Shown: in pieces, positions 48,276 through 57,167 of the stretch | How the letters are laid out: each line of letters opens with the position of its first letter | Numbering within the stretch: the first letter of the stretch is position 1 | Origin: Bacteroidota bacterium | GTDB lineage: Bacteria; Bacteroidota; Ignavibacteria; Ignavibacteriales; Ignavibacteriaceae | Assembly (NCBI GenBank): GCA_021824565.1 | Contig: JAKAKL010000083.1 | Coordinates: forward strand, 62,001 to 126,000 | Reading direction: 5' to 3' | DNA: 64,000 nt | Translations under genes and position numbers: made by a program | Notes under the pieces: generated by a model | Database searches by the model: none | The model's input: the letters and a program-made list of their open reading frames with translations, nothing else | What the model was told of the DNA's origin: nothing

Positions 48276-49127
48276 ATGCAAAAGCTATACATAATCATAC
48301 TAATTATTTCAATTAGCTGCCGTTCAAATGCCGCAGTAATAAAAGGAAAGATAATTGATTCTAGAACGGGTGATTCTTTAATAGGTGTATTAGTTCGTAT
48401 GCCTCAAGCAAAATTAGGCGCTAGTACAGATATAAATGGAAAGTACGTTCTTAATAATGTACCTGTTGGCAAGCATATTATTAATTTTCTTTACATCGGA
48501 TATTATACACATATAGACACTATAAACATAAAAAGCCAAGATGATACCGTAACACTTAGTATTTCGTTAAAGCCATTAATTACTGATCTGGATTCTGTTT
48601 CCTCTCCTTCAAACGAAGCATACCACAAGAAATTAGAAGAGTTCAATAAGATTAAATCCGTTCTCTCAGTAACCATTGATAGCTTATCGTACTCAAATTA
48701 TTTCCTTACTGCATTTCTGTCCATTAAAAATAACTCTTATCTCTCCGTATATGTCTTAAAAAATTATCCGTGCTTTAATGTAATATTTCCTTTAATTACT
48801 GACAGCACTGGGAAATTAATTAAAAGAAATAGAACGATGGTCGATTGCATGGGCGAAAAAACTTGTGCAGATACAACCGACTTAATAAATATTGCACCCG
48901 GCAATACAATTAAATATCCTCCGGTAAAATTAATGTTCTTTGGTTTTGACGAGATAAAAAATGGTAAATATGTAGTAAAAATTAAATACGAGTTTGATAA
49001 ACCTAAAACCATAAATCTATTTTACTGTAGAAGTGAAAATAATATTAAAGCATTAATAAGCGCATTGCGAGGTTCATACATTTCTCAAAACTCTAAAACG
49101 TTTGTAAATGAGTATTCAAAACGATAA
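48276..49127 (+). CDS. Carboxypeptidase-regulatory-like domain protein (secreted)
   Basis: AAVIKGKIIDSRTGDSLIGVLVRMPQAKLGASTDINGKYVLNNVPVGKHIINFLYIGY. Confidence 0.75.
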   Translation: MQKLYIIILIISISCRSNAAVIKGKIIDSRTGDSLIGVLVRMPQAKLGASTDINGKYVLNNVPVGKHIINFLYIGYYTHIDTINIKSQDDTVTLSISLKPLITDLDSVSSPSNEAYHKKLEEFNKIKSVLSVTIDSLSYSNYFLTAFLSIKNNSYLSVYVLKNYPCFNVIFPLITDSTGKLIKRNRTMVDCMGEKTCADTTDLINIAPGNTIKYPPVKLMFFGFDEIKNGKYVVKIKYEFDKPKTINLFYCRSENNIKALISALRGSYISQNSKTFVNEYSKR

Positions 49128-49326
49128 TGTGCTGCCCGCAGTACATTACTTAATTGCCTGGTCAAGTCCATTTTTATGCGTCAAAAGATTTTTATTAAGG
49201 AATGATATTTAGCTACAAACGCATAAGGGTCTAGAAATTCACTATTTTCATTGAGACAAACGAGCTTCTTATATTCTTTAGCGTTACAATTAAACGAGGG
49301 ATTGATGGAATAGCTTAAAATTACTC

Positions 49327-49614
49327 TCACTCATTTTTCCCAACCTCCCTTTCAAAATAATTCCCCTTAGGCAGAACAGTAATTGGTACCTTCCTGTTTT
49401 TATCATAAAGCACTATAAAGCTATTGTCCTTGTATTCAATCTGGAAAACCGTAACGCGGTTGGATATTCTTTTAACAAACTTTTTCTTCTTACTGTTTTT
49501 ACTCCTGATTATAAGCGAAATGTTTTCTACATCCCGCTTAGAAAAATCAAGGTCAAACCTTTCGTTGAACCTTCTTTTAATATGGATTATTTCGCATTTC
49601 CGTTTCGATCTCAT
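49327..49614 (-). CDS. Small basic hypothetical protein
   Basis: 95 aa: IKRRFNERFDLDFSKRDVENISLII...RVTVFQIEYKDNSFIVLYDKNRKVPITVLPKG; protein-like composition, no named family assigned. Confidence 0.55.
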   Translation of the reverse strand: MRSKRKCEIIHIKRRFNERFDLDFSKRDVENISLIIRSKNSKKKKFVKRISNRVTVFQIEYKDNSFIVLYDKNRKVPITVLPKGNYFEREVGKNE

Positions 49615-49700
49615 TCTAAGTAACCACTCTTTTTTCCCGCTCTAAATCTAATAAATTAATAACTAACATTTGCTCCTCTGAAACTAAAATAAAAACCCAG

Positions 49701-49772
49701 CTTCGGAAGGAGTGAAATGATTGTAGTCAAAGTATCCTCCCGGTAATAGGAACTTCGCCGGAAGTGAAATAA
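49701..49772. repeat. Dispersed hairpin-repeat remnants (hairpin + GTGAAAT tail)
   Basis: CTTCGGAAGGAGTGAAATGATTGTAG and ACTTCGCCGGAAGTGAAATAAATAATT. Confidence 0.5.
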
Positions 49773-50004
49773 ATAATTAAAAATTTCTCCACCATAAAAA
49801 CATCTTACCCAGCCTTGATCTGAAAAAATATTTCAATATCATTTTCATCTCAGATTATTTTTTTATACTTTGCCGCTAGTCTCGTTTATTTTTTAATGCG
49901 GTTCATACACGCACTAAAAAACAAATGGGACATTTTAGTTAATAGCGTCTTTGATAAATATAATTTCATTTTTTTATAACTTTTAATCATGGGATTCTTT
50001 CCCG

Positions 50005-51384
50005 ATGGAGAAAATGATGGAGACTTACAAAAAAATTATTTTGCCTGAAAAGGAAATGCCTGCAAGCTGGTATAATATACAGGCGGACATGCCCAACTCT
50101 TGCCTGCCGCCGTTGCATCCCGGCACAAAAAAACCAATCGGACCCGAAGACCTTTCCGCAATTTTTCCTATGGAATTAATAAAGCAGGAAGTTTCTAAGG
50201 AAAGATGGATTGAAATTCCAGAAGAGGTTTTGGACATTTATAAAATTTGGCGTCCTTCTCCCGTTTACCGCGCTCACCATCTTGAGAAGCTTTTGGACAC
50301 TCCGGCGAAAATCTATTACAAGTATGAAGGTGTAAGCCCTGCCGGCTCTCATAAGCCCAATACAGCAGTACCGCAGGCATATTACAACATGAAGGAAGGA
50401 ATAAAAAGATTAACCACGGAAACCGGCGCGGGTCAGTGGGGCAGCGCTTTAAGCTTCGCCTGCCAGTTGTTCGGAATTGAGCTTGAAGTGTACATGGTTA
50501 AAGTAAGCTACGAACAAAAGCCTTATAGAAAACTTATGATGAACACATGGGGCGCAAAAGTTTTTTCTTCCCCCACAAATAAAACCCAGGCAGGCAGAAA
50601 AATATTAGCCGGAGACCCGGACTCCCCCGGAAGCCTCGGAATCGCTATTTCCGAAGCGGTTGAAAGAGCTGCCACTATCGAAGGAACAAATTATTCCTTA
50701 GGCAGCGTATTGAACCATGTTCTTATGCATCAGACGATTATAGGCGAGGAAGCAATTAAACAGATGCAAATGACGGGCGACTTCCCGGATATCGTTATAG
50801 GCTGCTTCGGCGGCGGCTCAAACTTCGGCGGGATTTCCTTCCCGTTCCTGCGTTTGAATTTTACCGAAGGCAAAAATATTAGATGCATCGCAGCGGAACC
50901 TGCATCATGCCCAAAGCTTACTAAAGGAGACTTCAGATACGACTTCGGAGATACAGTAGGTCTTACGCCTTTGATTCCGATGTACACTCTGGGGCATACA
51001 TTTGTTCCGGCGCCAATTCATGCGGGCGGCTTGCGATACCACGGCGCGGGCGCAATTGTTAGCCAATTGCTGAAAGACAAACTTATTGAAGCCCAGGCAT
51101 TCCATCAGCTTGAATGCTTTGACGCCGGTGTAAAGTTTGCGCGCACCGAAGGAATTATTCCCGCGCCCGAATCAACTCATGCAATTGCGTGCGCCGTTAA
51201 AGAAGCGCTTAAAGCAAAAGAAGAAGGAACGCCGAAGACCATTCTGTTCAACTTAAGCGGACACGGCTTCTTCGATATGAGCTCATACGAAGCATACTTC
51301 TCCGGCAATCTCGTAGAGCACCATTTAACTGAAGAAGAACTTCACGCGGATTTGAAAAAACTGGACACCCCGCTTGCGGTTTAG
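50005..51384 (+). CDS. TrpB2-type tryptophan synthase beta-like PLP-dependent enzyme
   Basis: 459 aa; [28 protein letters not shown]...[20 protein letters not shown]; long N-terminal extension typical of TrpB2. Confidence 0.92.
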   Translation: MEKMMETYKKIILPEKEMPASWYNIQADMPNSCLPPLHPGTKKPIGPEDLSAIFPMELIKQEVSKERWIEIPEEVLDIYKIWRPSPVYRAHHLEKLLDTPAKIYYKYEGVSPAGSHKPNTAVPQAYYNMKEGIKRLTTETGAGQWGSALSFACQLFGIELEVYMVKVSYEQKPYRKLMMNTWGAKVFSSPTNKTQAGRKILAGDPDSPGSLGIAISEAVERAATIEGTNYSLGSVLNHVLMHQTIIGEEAIKQMQMTGDFPDIVIGCFGGGSNFGGISFPFLRLNFTEGKNIRCIAAEPASCPKLTKGDFRYDFGDTVGLTPLIPMYTLGHTFVPAPIHAGGLRYHGAGAIVSQLLKDKLIEAQAFHQLECFDAGVKFARTEGIIPAPESTHAIACAVKEALKAKEEGTPKTILFNLSGHGFFDMSSYEAYFSGNLVEHHLTEEELHADLKKLDTPLAV

Positions 51385-51448
51385 TAACTCATACTACTCA
51401 AAAATTTTTATTTAACCCTTTCATGGTTATACCTTATCTTTTATACTT

Positions 51449-51592
51449 AACTGAGGGCATTGCCCTCAGTTGAAATATCAGTCCCTTCATGGACTTTTGA
51501 TACAATAAGACGCTGAAAGCGTAATATATATTAGGGCGGGACAACGTCCCGGTATATTGGTCATCATAATTATAATATAACTCTGAAAGAGT
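51449..51592. repeat. Array of short hairpins, four of the five with 3-nt loops
   Basis: AACTGAGGGC-ATT-GCCCTCAGTT (51449-51471), AGTCC-cttcat-GGACT (51480-51495), ACGCT-GAA-AGCGT (51510-51522), CGGGAC-AAC-GTCCCG (51537-51551), ACTCT-GAA-AGAGT (51580-51592). Confidence 0.85.
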
Positions 51593-51614
51593 GAAATAAT
51601 TAAATTGCATAATT

Positions 51615-51779
51615 TCAATTACTATGGTAAATATCCCCAAATTTTTCCTTTAGTAACTTCAAGTCTTTTGAATAGCAGTAAAACGTATTTGAAGCAAAGT
51701 TTGATGCTTGTAAATGTATTAGATACTTTGCAATCGCGTCTGATAGTTTAATCTTTTTCATCTTATTTTGTAGTTCCAT
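51615..51779 (-). pseudogene. Tyrosine recombinase/integrase N-terminal (SAM-like, core-binding) fragment
   Basis: 54-aa reading MELQNKMKKIKLSDAIAKYLIHLQASNFASNTFYCYSKDLKLLKEKFGDIYHSN*; resembles the XerC/D N-terminal domain; no catalytic domain follows. Confidence 0.6.
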
Positions 51780-52167
51780 TTTTTACCTTCGAAATTATTT
51801 TTGAATATAATATTGCTTGCCTGCTTGCGATATTCTCCTATTTATAAATTTAATTCTTACATTTTTATAATCTATGTATTGGTAAGCTGTCTAACAAAAA
51901 GTTTTTGTTTTCGAAGGTACGCTTAAAGAATGGTTTTTACCGGGAAATTAGTTATTTGATTATAAAGGTTTATAAAAATAACGAGAATAGACATGGGTAA
52001 TATTTCGAAAATAAATTTTCGAATGATTTTTATGATAGGTTAAGTTGTTACAATAAAACAAAATATAAGAAGTTGAAAAATTTAGCTACTTATAAGTTCT
52101 TTATTCTCTACTATTTCTTATAACATACATTATGAGAAATCATTTTACCGTTGTTAAAAAAATGTAT

Positions 52168-52541
52168 TCATATAACACCTTTAATCGGATTAAAGACTTT
52201 TATAAACGGAATATCTTTGAAATCATCTTCATTATTTGTGTACAGGGTTCAACTATGCATATTTGTTTAGCCGATAAGATTGAATCGCCAACGGATAAAT
52301 TATAAGTTCTTCTTAATTGTATCGCTGCTTCAATTATTTCTGAAGAAACCGGAATAATGTTGATTAAAGAAAAAATGGAGTTAAAATACTCTTGCTGTTC
52401 TGTGGTGATTTTGTGAAAGCCTAAAACTTCTAAACGCGTAATATCTGAAATAAAAATATTCTCCTCTTTGAACAATCCCTTTAAGAAAGCATATTCTTCT
52501 GTTGCAGAATAAATTATTATATTGCTGTCAATTAATTTCAT
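52168..52541 (-). pseudogene. PIN domain toxin, probably frameshifted near the C-terminus
   Basis: MKLIDSNIIIYSATEEYAFLKGLF...RTYNLSVGDSILSA; conserved-looking LYTNNEDDFKDIPFIKVFNPIKGVI is out of frame downstream of GGG (52245-52247, minus-strand CCC). Confidence 0.65.
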
Positions 52542-52542
52542 G

Positions 52543-52737
52543 CTAAGAGGGTTTTATACTTCTATCTTCTCTAACTTTTTTTTGCCATTGTGTTGGATCG
52601 CCATAGTTGGAAACGTCTACTACTTTATCTATTAGCTTATAATAATAATTCCGTTTCTTTCCGGATATCTCTATCGAAGGAATAGATTGAATTTTATAAC
52701 TAATGTTTAGTCTTTCAGCTAATTCTTTAATCAACAT
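52543..52737 (-). CDS. Putative antitoxin of PIN-toxin pair
   Basis: 64 aa, directly upstream of toxin (1-nt gap): ...DVSNYGDPTQWQKKVREDRSIKPS. Confidence 0.6.
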   Translation of the reverse strand: MLIKELAERLNISYKIQSIPSIEISGKKRNYYYKLIDKVVDVSNYGDPTQWQKKVREDRSIKPS

Positions 52738-52968
52738 TACATCGTTTTCTTTTCGATTCTAAAATTATCTGTGTCATGCAACCTCACTATTTCAAATTTC
52801 CACTCATCAAAAAAATTTTTGCTATACTCATAATAAACTGTTTTTAATGGATTTATCTATAGATATTTTACAACTTAGAATATTATTAAACAAAAATATA
52901 TACAATTTACAAATCTAATTTCTATAACGCGTGCCATTCCCTGACTTGCCGCGGCTGACCAAAGCGTA

Positions 52969-52988
52969 GAACAGACTTCAGTCTGTTC
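52969..52988. repeat. REP-like palindrome
   Basis: GAACAGACT-TC-AGTCTGTTC. Confidence 0.65.
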
Positions 52989-53089
52989 GTTTTTAAATTC
53001 GTATTCTCGCAGACTAAAGTTTGCGCTGCAAACTTAAATGTTCTTTTAGCAGCATAGTATTTAATCCCTCGCCGGATGTGAGAGCACAC

Positions 53090-53192
53090 TTTCTACAATA
53101 ACTAAAACATCTACGATGTTTTTAGACCTCGTAGAGGTCAAATTGTTGTAGAAAAGAGTTCAATCTATATTGCTAAATCCTCGTAGAGGATT
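53090..53192. repeat. Triloop hairpin array with a potential three-way-junction fold
   Basis: TTTCTACAA (53090-53098) pairs with TTGTAGAAA (53146-53154), enclosing AAAACATC-TAC-GATGTTTT (53104-53122) and GACCTC-GTA-GAGGTC (53125-53139); then AATCCTC-GTA-GAGGATT (53176-53192). Confidence 0.8.
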
Positions 53193-53325
53193 AACAAATT
53201 CATGGGTATTGTTAGAATTTTTTATAATTTTATTCTCAATATTGTATATCTGCAAATTCTTAAGTTGACGACTATGACACTTCAGTGTGTACCTTTCCGT
53301 TTTTCGCACAAACCCACACACCCCC

Positions 53326-53367
53326 GTACCACATACTTCAGTATTTGCCTTTTCACAAACTCATAAC
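53326..53367. repeat. REP-like palindromic repeat, copy B
   Basis: GTACCACATACTTCAGTATTTGCCTTTTCACAAACTCATAAC; see 48081-48122. Confidence 0.75.
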
Positions 53368-53411
53368 CCACACAGACTAAATTCCGTGCTACAACATCGT
53401 ACTTTCCGGGG

Positions 53412-53435
53412 CTGTCACGGACCACTCCGTGACAG
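53412..53435. repeat. 10-bp perfect-stem hairpin
   Basis: CTGTCACGGA-ccac-TCCGTGACAG. Confidence 0.75.
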
Positions 53436-53520
53436 TACCTTCTCTTTACAAGTGAGGGCGAAATCCCGCTTCATCCTACGGACTCTTTTTTCGCTTAATA
53501 CGCAACTCCTCCCTGCTCGA

Positions 53521-53793
53521 CGGAAACTCTTCCATGTGCGGCGGACTCACATATTTGCCCTGCGGAAACTCTTCCGTGTGCGGCGGACTCACATATTTGC
53601 CCTGCGGAAACTCTTCCGTGTGCGAGGGACTCACATATTTGTCCTGCGGAAACTCTTCCGTGTGAGGCGGACTCACATATTTGTCCTGCGGAAACTCTTC
53701 CGTGTGCGGCGGACTCACATATTTGCCCTGCGGACACTTCTCCCTGACCGGCGGAAGGTTCTCCGGGATATGCGGAAGCCCTTTTTTCGTCAA
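53521..53793. repeat. Minisatellite: 13 x 21 bp, arranged mainly as 42-bp dimers
   Basis: CGGAAACTCTTCCGTGTGCGG + CGGACTCACATATTTGCCCTG repeated; open in three frames (53287-53853 +; 53476-53793 -; 53495-53830 -). Confidence 0.92.
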
Positions 53794-53848
53794 TATTCAA
53801 GCTTTTTAACAGTTCCGGAATGTCTGCCATATCATCTTCTAATTCTTC

Positions 53849-53908
53849 CTTGAACTTAAACTTGATCTTGAACTTAATCTTAAACTTGATCTTGAACTTG
53901 AACTTAAA
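53849..53908. repeat. Hexanucleotide short tandem repeat, 10 units
   Basis: CTTGAA CTTAAA CTTGAT CTTGAA CTTAAT CTTAAA CTTGAT CTTGAA CTTGAA CTTAAA. Confidence 0.9.
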
Positions 53909-54003
53909 ATTATTCTTTAGCGAACTATGTTTTCGCCGCTTATTATTTTCAATTATCTTATTTCTTAATTAAATTTCCACCCGATTATTCAAAGAATTAC
54001 CCG

Positions 54004-55227
54004 ATGTTTTTTCCTTTTTATATTTCTAAAAAATATATCTACTCAAAAAAGAATTCCAGGTTTATTTCATTTATTTCAATATTTTCTATTGCGGGCATTG
54101 CGCTTGGCGTTGCCACTTTGATAATCGCCCTTAGCATTTTAAACGGCTTCCAGAATACAATTACTAACAAGCTTATTGATTTTGATTCTCACATACAAAT
54201 ATCTTCATTCTCTACTACGCTTCCGCCTTACGAAAAGTTTATGCCCTGGCTGAAGGAAAATCTTTCCCCATATTACAAAAGCATAAACCCATTCGCATCA
54301 AAGCTTGCCATTATCAGCAGCAGATCGTTTAAAGAAGGAGTTAACATCAAAGGCATTCGTCCGCAGGACGCCTGGGAAGGAATTAAGAAAGATATTATTG
54401 AAGGTAAATTTCTTCTCAGCGATACTTCTGAAACTCCATCGATAATTATCGGAAAAAAGCTTGCGGAAAAATTATTAGTAAAGGTCGGCGATAATGTAAC
54501 ATTGTTCGCGCTGAACAAAGACCAGATACCTTCTCCTGAGAATTTGCCTAATATAAAAAAGTTTGTTGTCGCGGGAATCTTTGAAAGCGGCATGTCTATT
54601 TATGATGATATCAATGCGTACGTAAATATTAAATCCGCTCAAAAGCTTTTTAACATCGGCAATAATATTACCGGCTACGACATTAAGGTGAACGACATTT
54701 CTAAGATCGACAGCCTAACAGAATTTCTGGCTGATAATTTAAAGTACCCTTATACTGCAAGGTCAATTTATCAAATTCACCGAAACATCTTCACCTGGAT
54801 TGAATTACAAAAAAAACCTATCCCGATTATTTTAGGATTAATTATTATCGTAGCAGTATTCAATATCATCGGTACTTTATTAATGATCGTTTTGGAAAAA
54901 ACAAATGCCGTGGGAATCCTTAAATCTCTCGGAGCCAACAAGAAACAAATTGTGTCTATCTTTTTAATCCAGGGCTCCTATTTTGCGTTTGCGGGAATTG
55001 TAATAGGCAATATTATTGCTTTTACTCTTGCATATCTTCAATTGAAATTTAGAATCATCAGCATACCATCATCGGTTTATTTTATGTCTTCTGTTCCAAT
55101 TAATATTTCGGCTTTCAATTTTATTTTAGTTTCAGTGGTAACTTTTCTTCTGGCAATAACGGCGTCGGTAATTCCAAGCCTTATTGCGTCAAAGATACAA
55201 CCGGTAACAGCCCTTAGATTTAACTGA
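54004..55227 (+). CDS. FtsX-like ABC permease (LolC/E family)
   Basis: FISFISIFSIAGIALGVATLIIALSILNGFQ; C-terminal FtsX domain with KSLGANKKQIVSIFLIQG. Confidence 0.92.
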   Translation: MFFPFYISKKYIYSKKNSRFISFISIFSIAGIALGVATLIIALSILNGFQNTITNKLIDFDSHIQISSFSTTLPPYEKFMPWLKENLSPYYKSINPFASKLAIISSRSFKEGVNIKGIRPQDAWEGIKKDIIEGKFLLSDTSETPSIIIGKKLAEKLLVKVGDNVTLFALNKDQIPSPENLPNIKKFVVAGIFESGMSIYDDINAYVNIKSAQKLFNIGNNITGYDIKVNDISKIDSLTEFLADNLKYPYTARSIYQIHRNIFTWIELQKKPIPIILGLIIIVAVFNIIGTLLMIVLEKTNAVGILKSLGANKKQIVSIFLIQGSYFAFAGIVIGNIIAFTLAYLQLKFRIISIPSSVYFMSSVPINISAFNFILVSVVTFLLAITASVIPSLIASKIQPVTALRFN

Positions 55228-56459
55228 TGAAATTTGAATCGTACATATCGAAAAGATATTTGGTCTCTAAGCATAAAATTAATTTTATTACTATCATCTC
55301 ACTAATTTCAATTGCTGGAATTACTGTTGGCGTTGCCGCACTAATTGTAGTCTTATCTGTTTTCAACGGCTTCGGCAGCCTGGTAAGATCATATTTGATG
55401 AACATGGATCCCGATCTTCGAATTGAAATTATATCTCATGAAGGCTTTACCAAGCAGAATGAAATTAAATCAGTATTAAAATCATCAAATGATATTGTTT
55501 CGTTTGCTCCTTTCGTCAGCGGAAAAGTTTTATCATACAGCGGAGGCTATACTCAAGTTGTAAATTTAAAAGGCATAGAAGAAGATAAAGGGAATGATCT
55601 CTATGGTCTGAAGCGGTTTATGATAATGGGAACTTATGATTTGTCTGACAACGGCGGCTTGCCTCATATAGCTGTTGGACTTACTCTCGCCGATAGACTA
55701 AGCGTAGTTACCGGCGATACTATCACTATCGTTTCTCCCGTTGGCATTGAACAGGCAATTACACAATTTTCTATGCCTGAAACTCAGAGGTTTGTTATCA
55801 GCGGGATTTACAGTTCCGATAATAATGATTACGATGCTAATTTTATATTCTGTAATTTATCTTATGGTCAGCGGCTGCTTGGCTATAATAATAAGTTTCA
55901 AGGTTATGATGTAAAGACTAACAGCGCGGCTAATTCGTCGAAAGTAAAATCTAACTTGCAAAGTAAACTCAGCACAAAATTATTCAGTATAAATACCTGG
56001 TATGATTTTCATAAAGAATTATATTCCGTAATGCAGATTGAAAGATGGACGGCTTACATTCTGCTTTGTCTGATCATTGCTGTTGCAAGTTTTAATACGC
56101 TCGGCTCTTTGTCAATGTCGGTAATAGAAAAGAAACGGGATATTGGTATTCTTCGTTCGATGGGAGCAAACGAAAATTCAATCTTAAAAATATTTATGTA
56201 TGAAGGATTATTAATAGGAATAGTCGGAACGGTCGCAGGGCTTTTATTAGGATACCTGGTTTGTTATATCCAAATTCATTATAATATTTATCCGCTTGAT
56301 CCGACGCGCTATAAAATTGATTCTCTTCCGGTTCAAATTAAAATTTCAGATTTCTTTTTTGTATCGGCTGCATCAATGCTTCTATCCTATATAGCAGCGC
56401 TAATTCCAGCTAAGAGGGCTGCCAAAATCAATCCGCTTGAGGCGATCAAGTGGGAATAA
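55227..56459 (+). CDS. FtsX-like ABC permease (LolC/E family)
   Basis: FITIISLISIAGITVGVAALIVVLSVFNGFGSLV; DIGILRSMGANENSILKIFMYEG. Confidence 0.93.
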   Translation: MKFESYISKRYLVSKHKINFITIISLISIAGITVGVAALIVVLSVFNGFGSLVRSYLMNMDPDLRIEIISHEGFTKQNEIKSVLKSSNDIVSFAPFVSGKVLSYSGGYTQVVNLKGIEEDKGNDLYGLKRFMIMGTYDLSDNGGLPHIAVGLTLADRLSVVTGDTITIVSPVGIEQAITQFSMPETQRFVISGIYSSDNNDYDANFIFCNLSYGQRLLGYNNKFQGYDVKTNSAANSSKVKSNLQSKLSTKLFSINTWYDFHKELYSVMQIERWTAYILLCLIIAVASFNTLGSLSMSVIEKKRDIGILRSMGANENSILKIFMYEGLLIGIVGTVAGLLLGYLVCYIQIHYNIYPLDPTRYKIDSLPVQIKISDFFFVSAASMLLSYIAALIPAKRAAKINPLEAIKWE

Positions 56460-56476
56460 AATTTTAAAATAAATAC

Positions 56477-57166
56477 TTGCACATGAATGATTCAGTAATT
56501 TTACACGCAGAAAGTTTAGTTAAGACTTATCAGTCTAACAAAAATAAATTGGAAGTTTTAAAATCCGTTTCGATTGATATTTCATCAAAAAAAATATCGG
56601 TCATTGTTGGCGCTTCCGGAGCAGGAAAAAGCACACTTCTGCATCTGCTTGGCGGATTGGATAGACCGGATTCAGGCAGCGTTTTTTTCAGCGATGAAAA
56701 TATTTTTAGATTAAGCGATGACAAACTGGCTAAGTTTAGAAATAAAAACGCCGGGTTTGTATTTCAATTCCATCATCTTCTGTCGGAATTTACCGCGCTT
56801 GAAAATATAGCGATTCCACTTATGATAAATGGAAAATCATTGGATGAATCGCTTTCACGCGGGAACGAATTAATTAATTTGGTTGGGCTTTCCGAACGGT
56901 CACATCATAAGCCAGCCGAGCTTTCCGGAGGCGAGCAGCAGCGCGTCGCAGTTGCAAGAGCGCTCGCTAATGACCCTGCAATTATCTTTGCGGACGAACC
57001 TACTGGCAATCTTGATTCAGCAAACAGCGAATCAATAAATCAAATTATAGTCGATCTTAGAGATAAACTTGGAAAGACCTTTGTCATTGTTACTCATAAC
57101 CTTGAACTTATGAAATTAGCCGACGAAGTTTTTGAAATGAAAGACGGCAATTGTCTAAAAAAATAA
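56477..57166 (+). CDS. lolD: ABC transporter ATP-binding protein, LolD-like
   Basis: [24 protein letters not shown]...[33 protein letters not shown]. Confidence 0.94.
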   Translation: MHMNDSVILHAESLVKTYQSNKNKLEVLKSVSIDISSKKISVIVGASGAGKSTLLHLLGGLDRPDSGSVFFSDENIFRLSDDKLAKFRNKNAGFVFQFHHLLSEFTALENIAIPLMINGKSLDESLSRGNELINLVGLSERSHHKPAELSGGEQQRVAVARALANDPAIIFADEPTGNLDSANSESINQIIVDLRDKLGKTFVIVTHNLELMKLADEVFEMKDGNCLKK

Positions 57167-57167
57167 T

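Noticed and set aside
49140-49330. Possible tRNA or small RNA in the gap after 49127
   Set aside because: No acceptor/T-arm-like pairing or terminator could be identified.
53521-53793. Possible CRISPR array
   Set aside because: Units are contiguous 21/42-bp tandem copies with no unique spacers and no cas genes in the window; it is a minisatellite.
53287-53853. 188-aa plus-strand protein-coding gene
   Set aside because: Driven mainly by the repeat; N-terminal part overlaps REP-like and hairpin repeats, and three frames are open. Not called as CDS without expression evidence.
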